From Roseateles sp. YR242 (GTDB lineage: Bacteria; Pseudomonadota; Gammaproteobacteria; Burkholderiales; Burkholderiaceae_C), in the NCBI RefSeq assembly GCF_900109745.1, contig NZ_FOAV01000002.1, positions 347,594-411,593 of the forward strand: a DNA stretch of 64,000 nucleotides, written 5' to 3'. The position numbers were made by a program, and so were the translations under genes. Positions 17,746 to 27,800 of this stretch are shown here, piece by piece. The notes below the pieces were generated by a model. It saw only the letters and a list, made by a program, of their open reading frames with translations, was not told where the DNA came from and did not search any database. The stretch's first letter is position 1; every line of letters begins with the position of its first letter.

Positions 17746-19248
17746 ATGAAGACCGCCCCTTCTCGCAGCACAGCCCGTACCGCTCCTGATCCGGACACCG
17801 CCCTGGTCTGGTTCCGCCGGGACTTGCGCGCCGACGACCATGCGGCGCTCTATCACGCGCTCAAGCACCACCCCCGCGTGTACTGTGCTTTTGTACTGGA
17901 CACCGACATCCTGGACGCCCTGCCCCGCGCGGACCGTCGCGTCCCTTTCATCCTGGACGCCCTGCGGGTGCTGGACGCCGACCTGGGCCGGCTGGCCCTC
18001 GGTGCCGGGCTGATCGTCCGCCACGGCAGCGCCGCGGCCTTGCTGCCGGCGCTGGTGGCCGAACTGGGCGCGGGCGCGCTGTATTTCAACCATGACGACG
18101 AGCCGCAGGCGCTGCAGCGAGACGCCGCCGTGGGCGAAACCCTGCTGGCGCGCGGCGTGGCGGTCCACAGTTTCAAGGACCATGTCATCTTCGAGCGTTC
18201 GGAGATCCTGACCGCCACCCGGCAGCCCTACGGCGTCTTCACGCCCTACAAGAACAACTGGCTCAAGACGCTGACCGACTTTTATGTCCGCGCCTATCCG
18301 GTGCGCCCATACGCCGCCCATCTGGCACCAGCCCCCGGCCCGCAGGCGCCACGCATCCCCAGCTTGACGGACATCGGTTTCGACCCGGTCGAGCTCAGCC
18401 CCACGCTGCGCGACGGCAGCGACGGTGCTCAGCGGTTGCTGAAGGATTTCCTGACCCGTATCGACCGTTATGGCGAACAACGGGACTTCCCCGCCGTGAA
18501 GGGCCCCAGCTACCTGAGCGTGCACCTGCGCTTTGGCACCCTCTCGATCCGCCAATGCGCGCGCGAGGCCTGGCTGCGTGCTCGCCAGGGGGATGAGGGC
18601 GCCCAGATCTGGCTTTCCGAGCTGGTCTGGCGGGATTTCTACCACCAGGTGATGCATCACCATCCCCATGTGGTGGGCCACGCCTTCCGGCCGGAATACG
18701 ACAACATCCGCTGGGAAACCGGCCCCGAGGCGGAAGAACAATTCCGGGCCTGGTGTGAGGGCCGCACGGGCTTCCCCATCGTGGACGCGGCCATGCGCCA
18801 GCTCAACGAGACCGGCTACATGCACAACCGGCTACGGATGGTCACGGCCAGCTTCCTGATCAAGGACCTGGGCATCGACTGGCGGTGGGGGGAAGGTTAT
18901 TTCGCCCAGCAGTTGCTGGATTTCGACCTGGCCGCCAACAACGGCGGCTGGCAGTGGGCCGCCTCCAGCGGCTGCGATGCCCAGCCCTATTTCCGCATCT
19001 TCAACCCGGTCAGCCAGAGCGAGAAGTTCGATGCGCAGGGCAAGTTCATCAAGCGTTATGTGCCCGAGCTGGCGAAACTGCCTCCCAAGCTGATTCACGC
19101 CCCGTGGACGGCGCGCCCCGTGGAGTTGGAAGCTTGTGGCGTGGCCATGGGCCGGGACTATCCGCTGCCCATCGTGCGCCACGAGCTGGCGCGGATGGCA
19201 ACGCTGGACCGCTACGCGGTGGTCAAGGACCGGCGCCTGCCCGAATAG
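17746..19248 (+). CDS. phrB: Deoxyribodipyrimidine (CPD) photolyase
   Basis: The enzyme repairs UV-induced cyclobutane pyrimidine dimers using light, FADH- and an antenna cofactor. The 500-residue protein has the N-terminal photolyase domain (WFRRDLRADDH, about residues 17-27). The C-terminal FAD-binding domain has ELVWRDFYHQVM, YMHNRLRMVTASFL and NNGGWQWAASSGCDAQPYF. It is divergent from yqgE with a very short shared promoter region and stands alone on the plus strand. Confidence 0.95.
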   Translation: MKTAPSRSTARTAPDPDTALVWFRRDLRADDHAALYHALKHHPRVYCAFVLDTDILDALPRADRRVPFILDALRVLDADLGRLALGAGLIVRHGSAAALLPALVAELGAGALYFNHDDEPQALQRDAAVGETLLARGVAVHSFKDHVIFERSEILTATRQPYGVFTPYKNNWLKTLTDFYVRAYPVRPYAAHLAPAPGPQAPRIPSLTDIGFDPVELSPTLRDGSDGAQRLLKDFLTRIDRYGEQRDFPAVKGPSYLSVHLRFGTLSIRQCAREAWLRARQGDEGAQIWLSELVWRDFYHQVMHHHPHVVGHAFRPEYDNIRWETGPEAEEQFRAWCEGRTGFPIVDAAMRQLNETGYMHNRLRMVTASFLIKDLGIDWRWGEGYFAQQLLDFDLAANNGGWQWAASSGCDAQPYFRIFNPVSQSEKFDAQGKFIKRYVPELAKLPPKLIHAPWTARPVELEACGVAMGRDYPLPIVRHELARMATLDRYAVVKDRRLPE

Positions 19249-19275
19249 GGGTGTGGCACGCGGCCGCCTGGGGGG

Positions 19276-20160
19276 TCAGTGCACCACCGCGCTGCCATCG
19301 GACGGCAGGCATTCGCCATGGGCCCGGGATTCCGCCAGGTTCAACAGGCCACGGGCACTGATGGCATCGCGGGGATAGATGGCCATGCCCACCGAGCAAT
19401 GCAGCCGGATCGGCTTGCCGGCCAGCTCGAAGGGCAAGCTCAAGGCGTCGTCCAGCCGGTGCGTCAGCGCGTCGGCGTCGTGGGTGCTGTCCACACGGGT
19501 GACGACCAGGGCGAACTGCTCGTCGGCATGGCGGGCCAGCAGGTCGGCATCGCCGGTGCAGCTCTTCATGCGCTGCCCCAGTTCCACGAGCAAGGGGGCC
19601 GTGGCCGCAGGGCCGTGCGAGAGCAGCAGCGCCTGCAGGCCGCGCAGCACCACCACCGCCACCGCCACCGGCTGGGGGTCAGCCCGAAGCATGCGCAGGA
19701 CCTGATCCAGCCGTTCCAGCAAGGCCACCTGGCCCAGCAGGCCGGTCACCGTGTCGCGCAGCAGCGGCGAGAAGCGCAGTTGCTTGCCGCTGGCCCGCTC
19801 GCTTTGCAGCAGTTCGTCCAGATCCCCGAACAGGGTTTCCAGACCGGTGCCCTTGTCGTAGAAGCCATCCGCGCCGGCCTTGATGCACCGGTCGCGGTAG
19901 ATGTCGGAGCACTGGCTGCTGAGCATCAGGATGCGGCCTTTGTAGCCCCGGCCCCGCAGGTCTCGCAGCACATCCAGCCCGGTACCGATGGCCAGATTCA
20001 TGTCCAGCAGTACGGTGTCCGGCTGCAGCCAGTCAATCAGCGCCACGGCTTGCGGCGCACCTTCCGCTTCCCCGACCACACGGGTGCCCGGCAGGCTGTC
20101 GAGCCGGCGGGCCAACAGGCGGCGGATCGCGGAAGAGTCCTCGACGAGGAAGATATCCAT
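19276..20160 (-). CDS. Response regulator with degenerate GGDEF-like output domain
   Basis: The N-terminal receiver domain (1-118) has the acidic pair E7-D8, the phospho-acceptor D53 (LLDMNL) and K103. The C-terminal 150 residues have the layout of a GGDEF domain, but the signature is HADEQF at 211-216 instead of GGDEF, so cyclase activity is unlikely. It could bind nucleotide or act as a protein-interaction output. The 294-residue gene precedes two more two-component genes in the same direction but is separated from them by 162 bp. Confidence 0.8.
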   Translation of the reverse strand: MDIFLVEDSSAIRRLLARRLDSLPGTRVVGEAEGAPQAVALIDWLQPDTVLLDMNLAIGTGLDVLRDLRGRGYKGRILMLSSQCSDIYRDRCIKAGADGFYDKGTGLETLFGDLDELLQSERASGKQLRFSPLLRDTVTGLLGQVALLERLDQVLRMLRADPQPVAVAVVVLRGLQALLLSHGPAATAPLLVELGQRMKSCTGDADLLARHADEQFALVVTRVDSTHDADALTHRLDDALSLPFELAGKPIRLHCSVGMAIYPRDAISARGLLNLAESRAHGECLPSDGSAVVH

Positions 20161-20322
20161 GGGACGCTTTCTCCAAGCACCGTTCCTGAGTGAACGGCAT
20201 GGAGCGCATCTTGGCCCGCGGGGATCGAATCAGTCAGCGGCAGCCCGCGCAAGCTCGTGTCGGAAGCTCGCGGCAGGGTTTGTGCAGCAATCACCTACAG
20301 CGTTGGGACAGCGGTACCAACG

Positions 20323-20961
20323 TTAAATAGCATCGGTCAATCCATGCTGTACGCAGTATTTCGTCAGTTCCGTGTTGTTGCGCCAGCCGGTTTTTTCCAG
20401 GATGCGGGCGCGGTAGGTGCCCACCGTCTTGGCCGACAGGTGCATGGTGTCGGCGATCTCGGCCGGCGTCTTGCCGGCGGCGATCAACAACATCACGCGG
20501 TGCTCCTGGGCCGACAGCTGCTCATGCGGCAGCTGGTTGGGGGCCTGGCCGCTGAGCAGGCCCAGCAGGTGGTCCGCCATCGCCGCCGTGACATACCGGC
20601 CCCCCACCAGCAGGCGCTGCAGTGCCAGCACCAGTTCATCGGTGGCCTTGTCCTTGGGCAGGTAGCCGGACACGCCCATCTGCAGCAGCCGGGCTGCATA
20701 GGCGGACTCGGCATTCAGGCTGAGCACCAGCACCGGCACCGTCTTGATGGCGCGCAGGATGCGGCTGGCGCCCTCGGTGCCGCTGGCGTCGGGCAAGGAC
20801 AGGTCCAGCACGATCGCCGAAGGCGCATGGGCCTGGCCGAGCTGCAGTGCTTCGGCAATGGTGGACGCTTCATCGATCACGGCGTCGGGCCACTGGGCGT
20901 GGATCAGCTGCTTGACCCCCAGCCGCATGATCGGATGGTCATCAACGATCAGAAACCTCAT
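20323..20961 (-). CDS. NarL/LuxR-family response regulator
   Basis: A 212-residue DNA-binding regulator. The receiver domain (1-120) has D7-D8 and the phospho-acceptor D53 (VLDLSLPD). The C-terminal LuxR-type helix-turn-helix (about 145-205) contains SAQEHRVMLLIAAGKTPAEIA and AKTVGTYRARILEK, shown here in two parts. The start is the ATG at 20961, after a GAGGAGG ribosome site located inside the end of the histidine kinase gene. The 20-bp overlap indicates that kinase and regulator are made together and are cognate partners. Confidence 0.93.
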   Translation of the reverse strand: MRFLIVDDHPIMRLGVKQLIHAQWPDAVIDEASTIAEALQLGQAHAPSAIVLDLSLPDASGTEGASRILRAIKTVPVLVLSLNAESAYAARLLQMGVSGYLPKDKATDELVLALQRLLVGGRYVTAAMADHLLGLLSGQAPNQLPHEQLSAQEHRVMLLIAAGKTPAEIADTMHLSAKTVGTYRARILEKTGWRNNTELTKYCVQHGLTDAI

Positions 20962-22375
20962 CCCAACCCTCCTCTTTTTCAATCGCGGGCGCTCCGGCGG
21001 CCGCTGCGGCCACTGGTGCTTCCGCAGCCTTCAACGGCACACGCACTTCAACCCGTGTGCCCTGCCCCGGTGCCGGGCCGAAGCTCATCTCGCCTCCAGC
21101 CAGCACGGCGCGCTCTCGCATGTTTCGCAAGCCCGAAGCATCGGCCCGGACATGCCCGGGCCCGACGCCATCATCCTGGATACGCAGGCAGTAGAAACCG
21201 TCGTCCAGATGCGATTCAATCACCAGCTCCTGCGCGTTGGCATGGCGCAGCACATTGGTGGCGGCCTCCTGCAGCAGGCGGAACAACTGGTTGTGCTGCT
21301 CCGGCGTGAGGTCGTCATCCGAGGCCAGGTCGAGCATGACCGTCAGGCCCGCCTGCCGCTCCAGCCCTTGTGCGTAATGCTGCACGGCGGCGGCAAAGCC
21401 GAAGTCATCCAGCAGCGGGGGCCGCAGGCTGGAGGCAATGCGGCGGGCCGCGCCAATCACATCGTCGGCAATGCCCAGCATCTCTTCGAGCATCGGCTCC
21501 TTCACGGGCGCCATCTTGCGGGTCAGCGAGATCACCAGCATCTTGCTGGCCGTGCCCAGTTGCCCCAGATGGTCATGCACCTCCCGCGCCAGCCGGCGGC
21601 GCTCGGTCTCCACGCTACGGTCCAGCTCCGCCGCAAAGCTCTGGATCCGGTCCAGAGCCTCCCGCAGGGCCTGCGTGCGCTGGTCCACCATCGATTCCAG
21701 CTGCGCATGGCTGTCTCGCAGCGCCCGTTCCGCTTCGTCGCGCCGTTCCCGCTCCAGCCACAGGGCCGCCAGCGCCGCCGCCACCAACGCCCCGCCGACC
21801 AGCGGCAGCACCTGCGCCAATCGGGCCGTCTGCGCTTGCTGTTGGGCCACTTCCGTCTCGATGCCGTCAATGCGCTGTTGCTGCAGCGAATCCAGCCGGT
21901 CCAGCTCCCCGCGAATTTCATCCATCAATTGCTTGCCCGCCACCCAGGCCTGCACATTGCGAATCGCCGCCTCCCCCAGCTTCCAGCGACTGTCCACGTT
22001 CTGCGCCAATTGCACGCGTCGGTCTGCAATCAAGCGGTCCAGACGTGCAAACGCAGCCTCCTGGGGGTCACCAGAGGTTTGCAGGGCGACCTTGAGCTCG
22101 GTGTAGCGCGGGTCAAGTTCGCGCATCCCATGGTCGTAGGGTTCCAGGAAGCTTGCGTCCCCCGTGATGAGGAACCCGCGCTGACCGGTCTCGAGATCCA
22201 CCAGCAAATGATTGAGACGGCTGATCAGCACCTGCGTGCCCAACGCGTGGGCGCGCAGATTCTCCAGGCGCGTCAGCTCGCCCAGACTCCTGTACTCGCC
22301 GTAGGCCGTGGCCACGAAGGCGACGCAGCCGGCCAGCAGCAGGGCTGCAGCCACCGGGAAGCTCAGAAAACGCAT
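20942..22375 (-). CDS. CHASE3-domain sensor histidine kinase (HisKA_3 type)
   Basis: A membrane sensor kinase for the overlapping NarL-type regulator. From the ATG at 22375 it has 477 residues. It begins with a membrane segment (MRFLSFPVAAALLLAGCVAF), then a CHASE3-like extracytoplasmic domain (LETGQRGFLITGD). A second helix lies near 190-205. The dimerisation domain carries the phospho-histidine at about 267 (REVHDHLGQLG), and an ATPase domain (LLQEAATNVLRHA, DDGVGPG) follows. An ATG at 22444 would add 23 residues; neither start has a clear ribosome site. The C-terminus is Ala-rich. Confidence 0.9.
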   Translation of the reverse strand: MRFLSFPVAAALLLAGCVAFVATAYGEYRSLGELTRLENLRAHALGTQVLISRLNHLLVDLETGQRGFLITGDASFLEPYDHGMRELDPRYTELKVALQTSGDPQEAAFARLDRLIADRRVQLAQNVDSRWKLGEAAIRNVQAWVAGKQLMDEIRGELDRLDSLQQQRIDGIETEVAQQQAQTARLAQVLPLVGGALVAAALAALWLERERRDEAERALRDSHAQLESMVDQRTQALREALDRIQSFAAELDRSVETERRRLAREVHDHLGQLGTASKMLVISLTRKMAPVKEPMLEEMLGIADDVIGAARRIASSLRPPLLDDFGFAAAVQHYAQGLERQAGLTVMLDLASDDDLTPEQHNQLFRLLQEAATNVLRHANAQELVIESHLDDGFYCLRIQDDGVGPGHVRADASGLRNMRERAVLAGGEMSFGPAPGQGTRVEVRVPLKAAEAPVAAAAAGAPAIEKEEGWDEVSDR

Positions 22376-22624
22376 GCATCGTGGGGCATTACGGCCCTCT
22401 TTAACTACCCCGCAGGCATTGGCCTTGTGCGACTGAATCGCCATGACATCGGCGCAATGCCCACCTGGCGTTAGAGGCCGCCCTCTGCGACAGCCTGTTA
22501 CGCGTACCCCAACGCTAGGGGTGCTTGCTCAGAAAAGCAAGCCCACACCCACATGGGCGTGCCTGAGAAGCGACGCCGGCCCTGCGCAGAACGCTGTCCG
22601 ATAGGTCCCACCGGGAAGCGCTGC

Positions 22625-23773
22625 TCATTGCAGCGGGTGGGGGGCAAGTCTTGCATCGGGGTGACCCGCCTCGGTGGCCGGGCGCATGCCACGGCCCGCG
22701 ACCTTGGTGTTCATGGGCGATTCCCAGCGCGACAGCAGCGCGCCATGCTGCGTCTGCCACGTCTGCAGCGGCCCGTCCTGCTCATTCAGCACCAGGCGCA
22801 GCCAGGCCACACTCAATGTGGCCGTTGCCGCTTTCACCTGGGGGTTGAGGGCTTCGCCCCCCGTGTTCAAGCGGTCGGTAAAGATGCTGTGCGAGCCGCC
22901 CTTGAACATGGCCAAGGCCTTGCGGGGTCCACCCGTGGCCTCAAACAGCTGCACGCGGTCCGAAGGGCCGGAGTAATAGCCCGGAATGCGGATCTCGTCC
23001 ATGGTGGCACTAATGTGCAGCGTGGGCACGGTGATGCCGCCCACGATGGGGCCGGGATCGCCTTCGCCGTAAAACGGCGGCGCGGAGATGAGGATGGCGG
23101 CCCGGATGCGCGGGTCATTCAGCACCATCTCGGCCTGCCCGGCCTGGAAACGCTCCGGCGCGCCGACGCGCGCACCGGCCAGCAGCAGGCTCGTATTGGC
23201 CCCATAGGAGTGGCCGGCCACGATGATCTGTCGGGTATTGAGCCGGGTCGCCAGCTCGCCGGTCAGAAGCTTGTCGAGCGCAAATTGCATATCCCGCACA
23301 CGGTCGATGGCTTCGCGAGGCTGGGCGGCCTGATTCAGCCGCCACATCAGGGCCACCGAATTGCTGGCGCCGAAGCCACCGGCCCAGAGGCGGCGGTCAC
23401 TGCCGACATGCTGCACATGCAAGGCCACAAAGCCCTGCGAGGCCCAGTAGTGGCCCAGATAGCTGTAACCCCGGCGGGAGCCGCCCAGGCCATGGGAGAA
23501 GATGATGACGGGCCAACCACCCGCGGGTGGTTCGGCCTGGGGGCCGGCGGGCCAATACACCCGCACCGGCACCGCGCGGTGGCGCTGGTCATCGCGCCAG
23601 TCGAGGTCCTGCCATTGGTGGCTGCCATCCTCGGCGGTCTCGATGCCGGGCACGGCGGGCTGGTCGGGTTCCAGGAGGCTGGGCACGGCAGGGCCGGCGC
23701 AAGCCGTCAGCACGGATGCCACCACCAGCGCCAGCAACACCACAGGTAGCGACCGGGTCAGGTCTTTCAGCAT
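22625..23773 (-). CDS. Secreted alpha/beta-hydrolase lipoprotein (dienelactone hydrolase/chlorophyllase-like)
   Basis: A 382-residue serine hydrolase with a lipoprotein signal ending LTAC (C25). Oxyanion-hole motif FSHGLGGSRRGYSYLG is near 92-107. The nucleophile elbow is AGHSYGANTS (S189). A later histidine in KGGSHSIFTDR is the likely catalytic base. Such enzymes cleave esters, including polyester-like or lipid substrates; the actual substrate is not visible. It lies downstream of the diguanylate cyclase on the same strand, 27 bp away. The C-terminal about 30 residues look unstructured. Confidence 0.85.
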   Translation of the reverse strand: MLKDLTRSLPVVLLALVVASVLTACAGPAVPSLLEPDQPAVPGIETAEDGSHQWQDLDWRDDQRHRAVPVRVYWPAGPQAEPPAGGWPVIIFSHGLGGSRRGYSYLGHYWASQGFVALHVQHVGSDRRLWAGGFGASNSVALMWRLNQAAQPREAIDRVRDMQFALDKLLTGELATRLNTRQIIVAGHSYGANTSLLLAGARVGAPERFQAGQAEMVLNDPRIRAAILISAPPFYGEGDPGPIVGGITVPTLHISATMDEIRIPGYYSGPSDRVQLFEATGGPRKALAMFKGGSHSIFTDRLNTGGEALNPQVKAATATLSVAWLRLVLNEQDGPLQTWQTQHGALLSRWESPMNTKVAGRGMRPATEAGHPDARLAPHPLQ

Positions 23774-23800
23774 CGAGACTCCCTGTCGGCGGGAGCCGGC

Positions 23801-24835
23801 TCAGAACAGTTCGACGTCGCTGAGATGGGTCGCTTCGGACATCTGGCCCTGAGCGATCAGCGTGGCGTGGCTCTGCACCTGGTTCCGGCCCGCGCCCTTG
23901 GCGTGATAGACAGCCTTGTCAGCGCGCTCAAAAGCACCTGCGGGCGAATCACCTGCACGGATCTGCGTGAAGCCGATGCTCACCGTGATGCGGCCCACCT
24001 GCGGGAATGCATAGTGCTCGGTGTTGTGACGGAAGCGTTCGAACGCCTGGGCCGCGTCCTCTTCGTTCTCGCAACGCATCAGCACCACGAACTCCTCGCC
24101 ACCAAAGCGGTAGAGCAGGTCGTTGAAGCGGAAGGTGCTGCGCATCAGGCGCGAGAGCAGCAGCAGCACTTCGTCACCGATGAGGTGGCCGAAGCGATCG
24201 TTGATCGACTTGAAGTGGTCAATGTCCAGCACACCCAGCCAATAGCGCGGATGCACTTCGGCCTGGCGACGTTCGTCCTGTGCGGCGGAGGCCCGCAGCG
24301 GCAGTTCGGAAACGGCCTTGAGGAAACTCTCGTCGAAGGTCTTGCGGTTGAGCAGGCCCGTGAGGGTGTCGCGCTCGCTGTAGTCCAGCAGACCCTGGAA
24401 GTTGTGATAAATCCGCAGCACGCTGGTGACCAGGCGCTGGGAGGCCGGACGGGGCCGGCTGGCGGTGTGCAGTTCCAGCACACCGATCACGTCGCGTTCA
24501 GTGGCCAGCGGGAAGTAGGTCACCCACTGCGAACCTTCCCGGTCCTGGATGACGGCGCGTTCCTTCAAAGACTGAAGACGGCGCGGAACATCGTCCAGGC
24601 GGGGCAGCGTGTCGGGATCGACCCACAGCGAATCTGCCGTGGCGACGGTGTCCTCGACACGCAGGCGGGCCCGCGTGAGCCAGCGTTGCTGGCCGGGTTC
24701 GCCGACGCAACGGTAGATCGCCACCGAGGCGGGTGTTTCAAGCAGATCCCGCAGGGCCGTGACCAGAGTGACGTCCATGACGTCACGGTCACGAAATCCT
24801 GTGAGCTCGGCGAGATGATCAACGACCTGAGGCAT
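23801..24835 (-). CDS. Diguanylate cyclase with N-terminal sensory domain
   Basis: Makes the second messenger c-di-GMP from two GTP. The 344-residue soluble protein has a GAF-like N-terminal region (about 15-155). The GGDEF domain follows, with LDIDHFKSINDRFGH and an intact active-site signature FGGEEFVVL near 238-246. No RxxD inhibitory site is evident before it. It lies 35 bp after chpA on the same strand, so it may be co-transcribed with the pilus chemosensory operon and link pilus signalling to c-di-GMP. Confidence 0.9.
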   Translation of the reverse strand: MPQVVDHLAELTGFRDRDVMDVTLVTALRDLLETPASVAIYRCVGEPGQQRWLTRARLRVEDTVATADSLWVDPDTLPRLDDVPRRLQSLKERAVIQDREGSQWVTYFPLATERDVIGVLELHTASRPRPASQRLVTSVLRIYHNFQGLLDYSERDTLTGLLNRKTFDESFLKAVSELPLRASAAQDERRQAEVHPRYWLGVLDIDHFKSINDRFGHLIGDEVLLLLSRLMRSTFRFNDLLYRFGGEEFVVLMRCENEEDAAQAFERFRHNTEHYAFPQVGRITVSIGFTQIRAGDSPAGAFERADKAVYHAKGAGRNQVQSHATLIAQGQMSEATHLSDVELF

Positions 24836-24870
24836 GGCGCTGTTTCAATCCACGCCCATACGTCGGGCGT

Positions 24871-27800
24871 TTACGACACTACCGCCTGACCGGCGAGGTT
24901 CTGGGAAGTGTATCGAGCGATGAGGCCCAGAAGGTGCTCTTCGTCGTACGGCTTACCCAAATAGTCATCAACCCCCAATTGCTGCGCATAGTCGCGATGC
25001 TTTTGCGCGATACGGGAGGTGATCATGATGACCGGCAGGGCCCGCAGACGGCCGTCCGCACGCAGGTTGCGCACCAGGTCGAACCCGTCCATGCGTGGCA
25101 TCTCGATGTCGGAGAGCACCACGGCCGGCAGTTCATCACCTGCCAGGCGCTCCATCGCATCCAGACCGTCCTTGGCCAGCAGCACGCGGTAGCCTTCACG
25201 CTCCAGCATGCGCTGCGTGACGCGGCGCACCGTGAGCGAATCGTCCACCACCATCACCAGCGGAGGCAGGGGCTCGCGAGGCGTCTCCACCACCACATGG
25301 GAGGCCGCCGCACTGTCATGCACGCGCTGTTGCGCAGCATGGCCGTAGCGGTTGGCCAGCGCCACCGGGTTGTAGATCAGCGCCACGTCACCGGAGGCCA
25401 GCAGGCTGATACCCGCCAGACCCGGCACCTGCATCAGCTGCGGGCCGAGGTTCTTGACCACGACTTCCTGGTTGCCCAGCACTTCGTCCACGTGCAGCGC
25501 CAGGCGCTGCTGCGCGCTGTGCACCAGCACCACGGGCAAGGTCTTGCCCTGGGCCAGGCCACGCTCGCTGTGGTGCATCAGCCCGCCCAGCCAGTAGAAG
25601 GGCAGTTGCTCGCCGGCCGCCGTGATGAAGCCATCCTGGTAGGCCTTTTCCACCTGCTCGGCGGTGAGGCGCTGCACGGAGAGCATCAGGCTGGCGGGGA
25701 CCGCCACCCGACGATCGCCATAGCGCAGCACCACCACCTGCGTCAGCGCCGTGGTGAGCGGAACGCGCAGCTCGAAGCTGGCGCCCTGCCCCGGCGTGGA
25801 GTCGGTGATGACATAGCCACCCAGCGTGTTCACTTCGGAACGCACCACGTCCATGCCCACACCACGGCCGGCCATTTCGGTCAGCGATTCGGCGGTGGAG
25901 AAGCCCGGCTCATAGATCAGTTCCATGAGCTGCTTGTTGGTCAGCGTCTGGCCGGCCTGGATCAGGCCCTGGCTTTCACCACGGGCGCGGATGCGGTCCA
26001 GCGGGAGGCCTGCGCCGTCATCGCTAAAGCGCACCTGGATCTCGTTGCCTTCCTGGTGCAGGCTCAGCGTGATGCGGCCTGTGGGCGTCTTGCCAGCCGC
26101 TTCACGGGTGGCTGCCGGCTCAATGCCGTGCACCACGCTGTTGCGCAGCAAGTGCTCGAAGGCACCGGTCAGACGCTCCAGCACGGAACGGTCCAGTTCC
26201 ACGCCACCGCCACGGACTTCCAGCTGGGCCTGCTTGCCGCTTTCGCGGGCGGCCTGCCGCACCACGCGGTGCAGACGTTCGCCGAGGCTGCTGTCGAACT
26301 CCACCATCCGCGTGCGCAGCAGGTCGTCCTGCAGTTCGCGCGTCAGACGGGATTGGCCCGCCAGTTCGTCTTCGCCAGCTGCCACGTTGCGTTGCAGGCC
26401 GCGTTGGACGGTGGCCACGTCGTTGACCGACTCGGCCAGCATCCGGGTGAGTTCCTGGAAGCGGGTGTAGCGGTCGAATTCCAGCGGGTCGAAGTCCTTG
26501 CCAGTGGCCTGGGCGGCTTCCTGCCGGGCCGCGATACGGGCCTCGGCCTGCAGTTCCAGCTCACGCAGCTGGGTCCGCAGACGCTCCAAGTTGTCGTCCA
26601 GGTCGCCCAGCAGGGTGCGCATCTGGCCCAGCTCGGATTCCAGACGGGCGCGACGGATCGCGACTTCGCCGGAGAGTGCGGCCATGCGTTCCAGCAACAC
26701 ACCACGCACACGCACTTGCGCGGCAGGGGCCACCGGGGCGCTTTCCATCGGCTGGCCGAGGTCGGCCACTTCGCTGAAATGCGCCCAGTCGATTTCGATG
26801 TCCGCCGGTGCGGTCGGGCTGGCCACCACCGGTGCGGCGGCCGGGACCGGCGCGGCCACGGCCGGCGCAGGGGCCTGCACCGCTGCGGCAACGGGTTCGA
26901 TCGCGGGAGCGGGGATGGCGTCGGAGCCTTCCACCGGCAGTTCCGCCGGGGCTTGCACCACGGCAGGCACTTCGATGGCTTCGACCACTTCAGGCGTTGC
27001 TGGCGCTTCCACCACCGGGGCCGGCGCCGCGACCGGCGCAGGCGCAGGCACGGGAGCTGCCACCGGGGCCGCCATCGGTGCAGGCACCACCGGCGCGGGA
27101 TTGCGCCAATCGCGTTGCAGGGTCTGGAAGCTGAACTCCAGCGCATCGGCCAGGTCCTGCAGGGCAGTCACCTCGCCGTGGTCGGCCTTGCCGTCCCCGA
27201 TCAGGCGCTCGATCTGCGATTCCAGGTTGTGCGCCTGTTCACCCAGGCGCATGGCGCCTGCCAGACGGGCACCACCCTTGAAGGTGTGCAGCACCCGCAT
27301 GCAGGCCGATGCCCGCGAGGAATCCTGCGGCTGGGCCGCCCACTCGCGCAGGCTGGCATGCAGCTGGCGCAGCAGGTCTTCGGCCTCTTCCTCGAAGATC
27401 GGCATCAGCTCCGGCTCGATCTGGTCGGGCAGGCTGAAGTCGAAATCGTCGTCGGCCAGAAGGTCGTCGGGCTCATGCGCCACGACCGGCGCCGCAGCGG
27501 CCAGATAGGCCGGGGGCACGTGGGCGTCGCTGCTCTGGGCGGCGGTAGACACCTCGTCCAGCGTCATGGCCAGCAGGCCTTCGTCGCTGTCCTGTGCGCC
27601 ATCGGGCAGCGGCGCGCCCGGCTGGAACAGTTGCAGCTCAGCCAGCAGTTCGGCTTCGACTTCCTTCAGGAAACCGGCGGCGAACTGATGCAGCAGACGG
27701 CGGATTTCGTCCGAACCACGTTGGAACAGCGTCGGGTCGGCCACCTCATGGCCTTGGGCACGGCCCAGGGCATGTTCCAGCGCACGGGAGAGCGTGGAGA

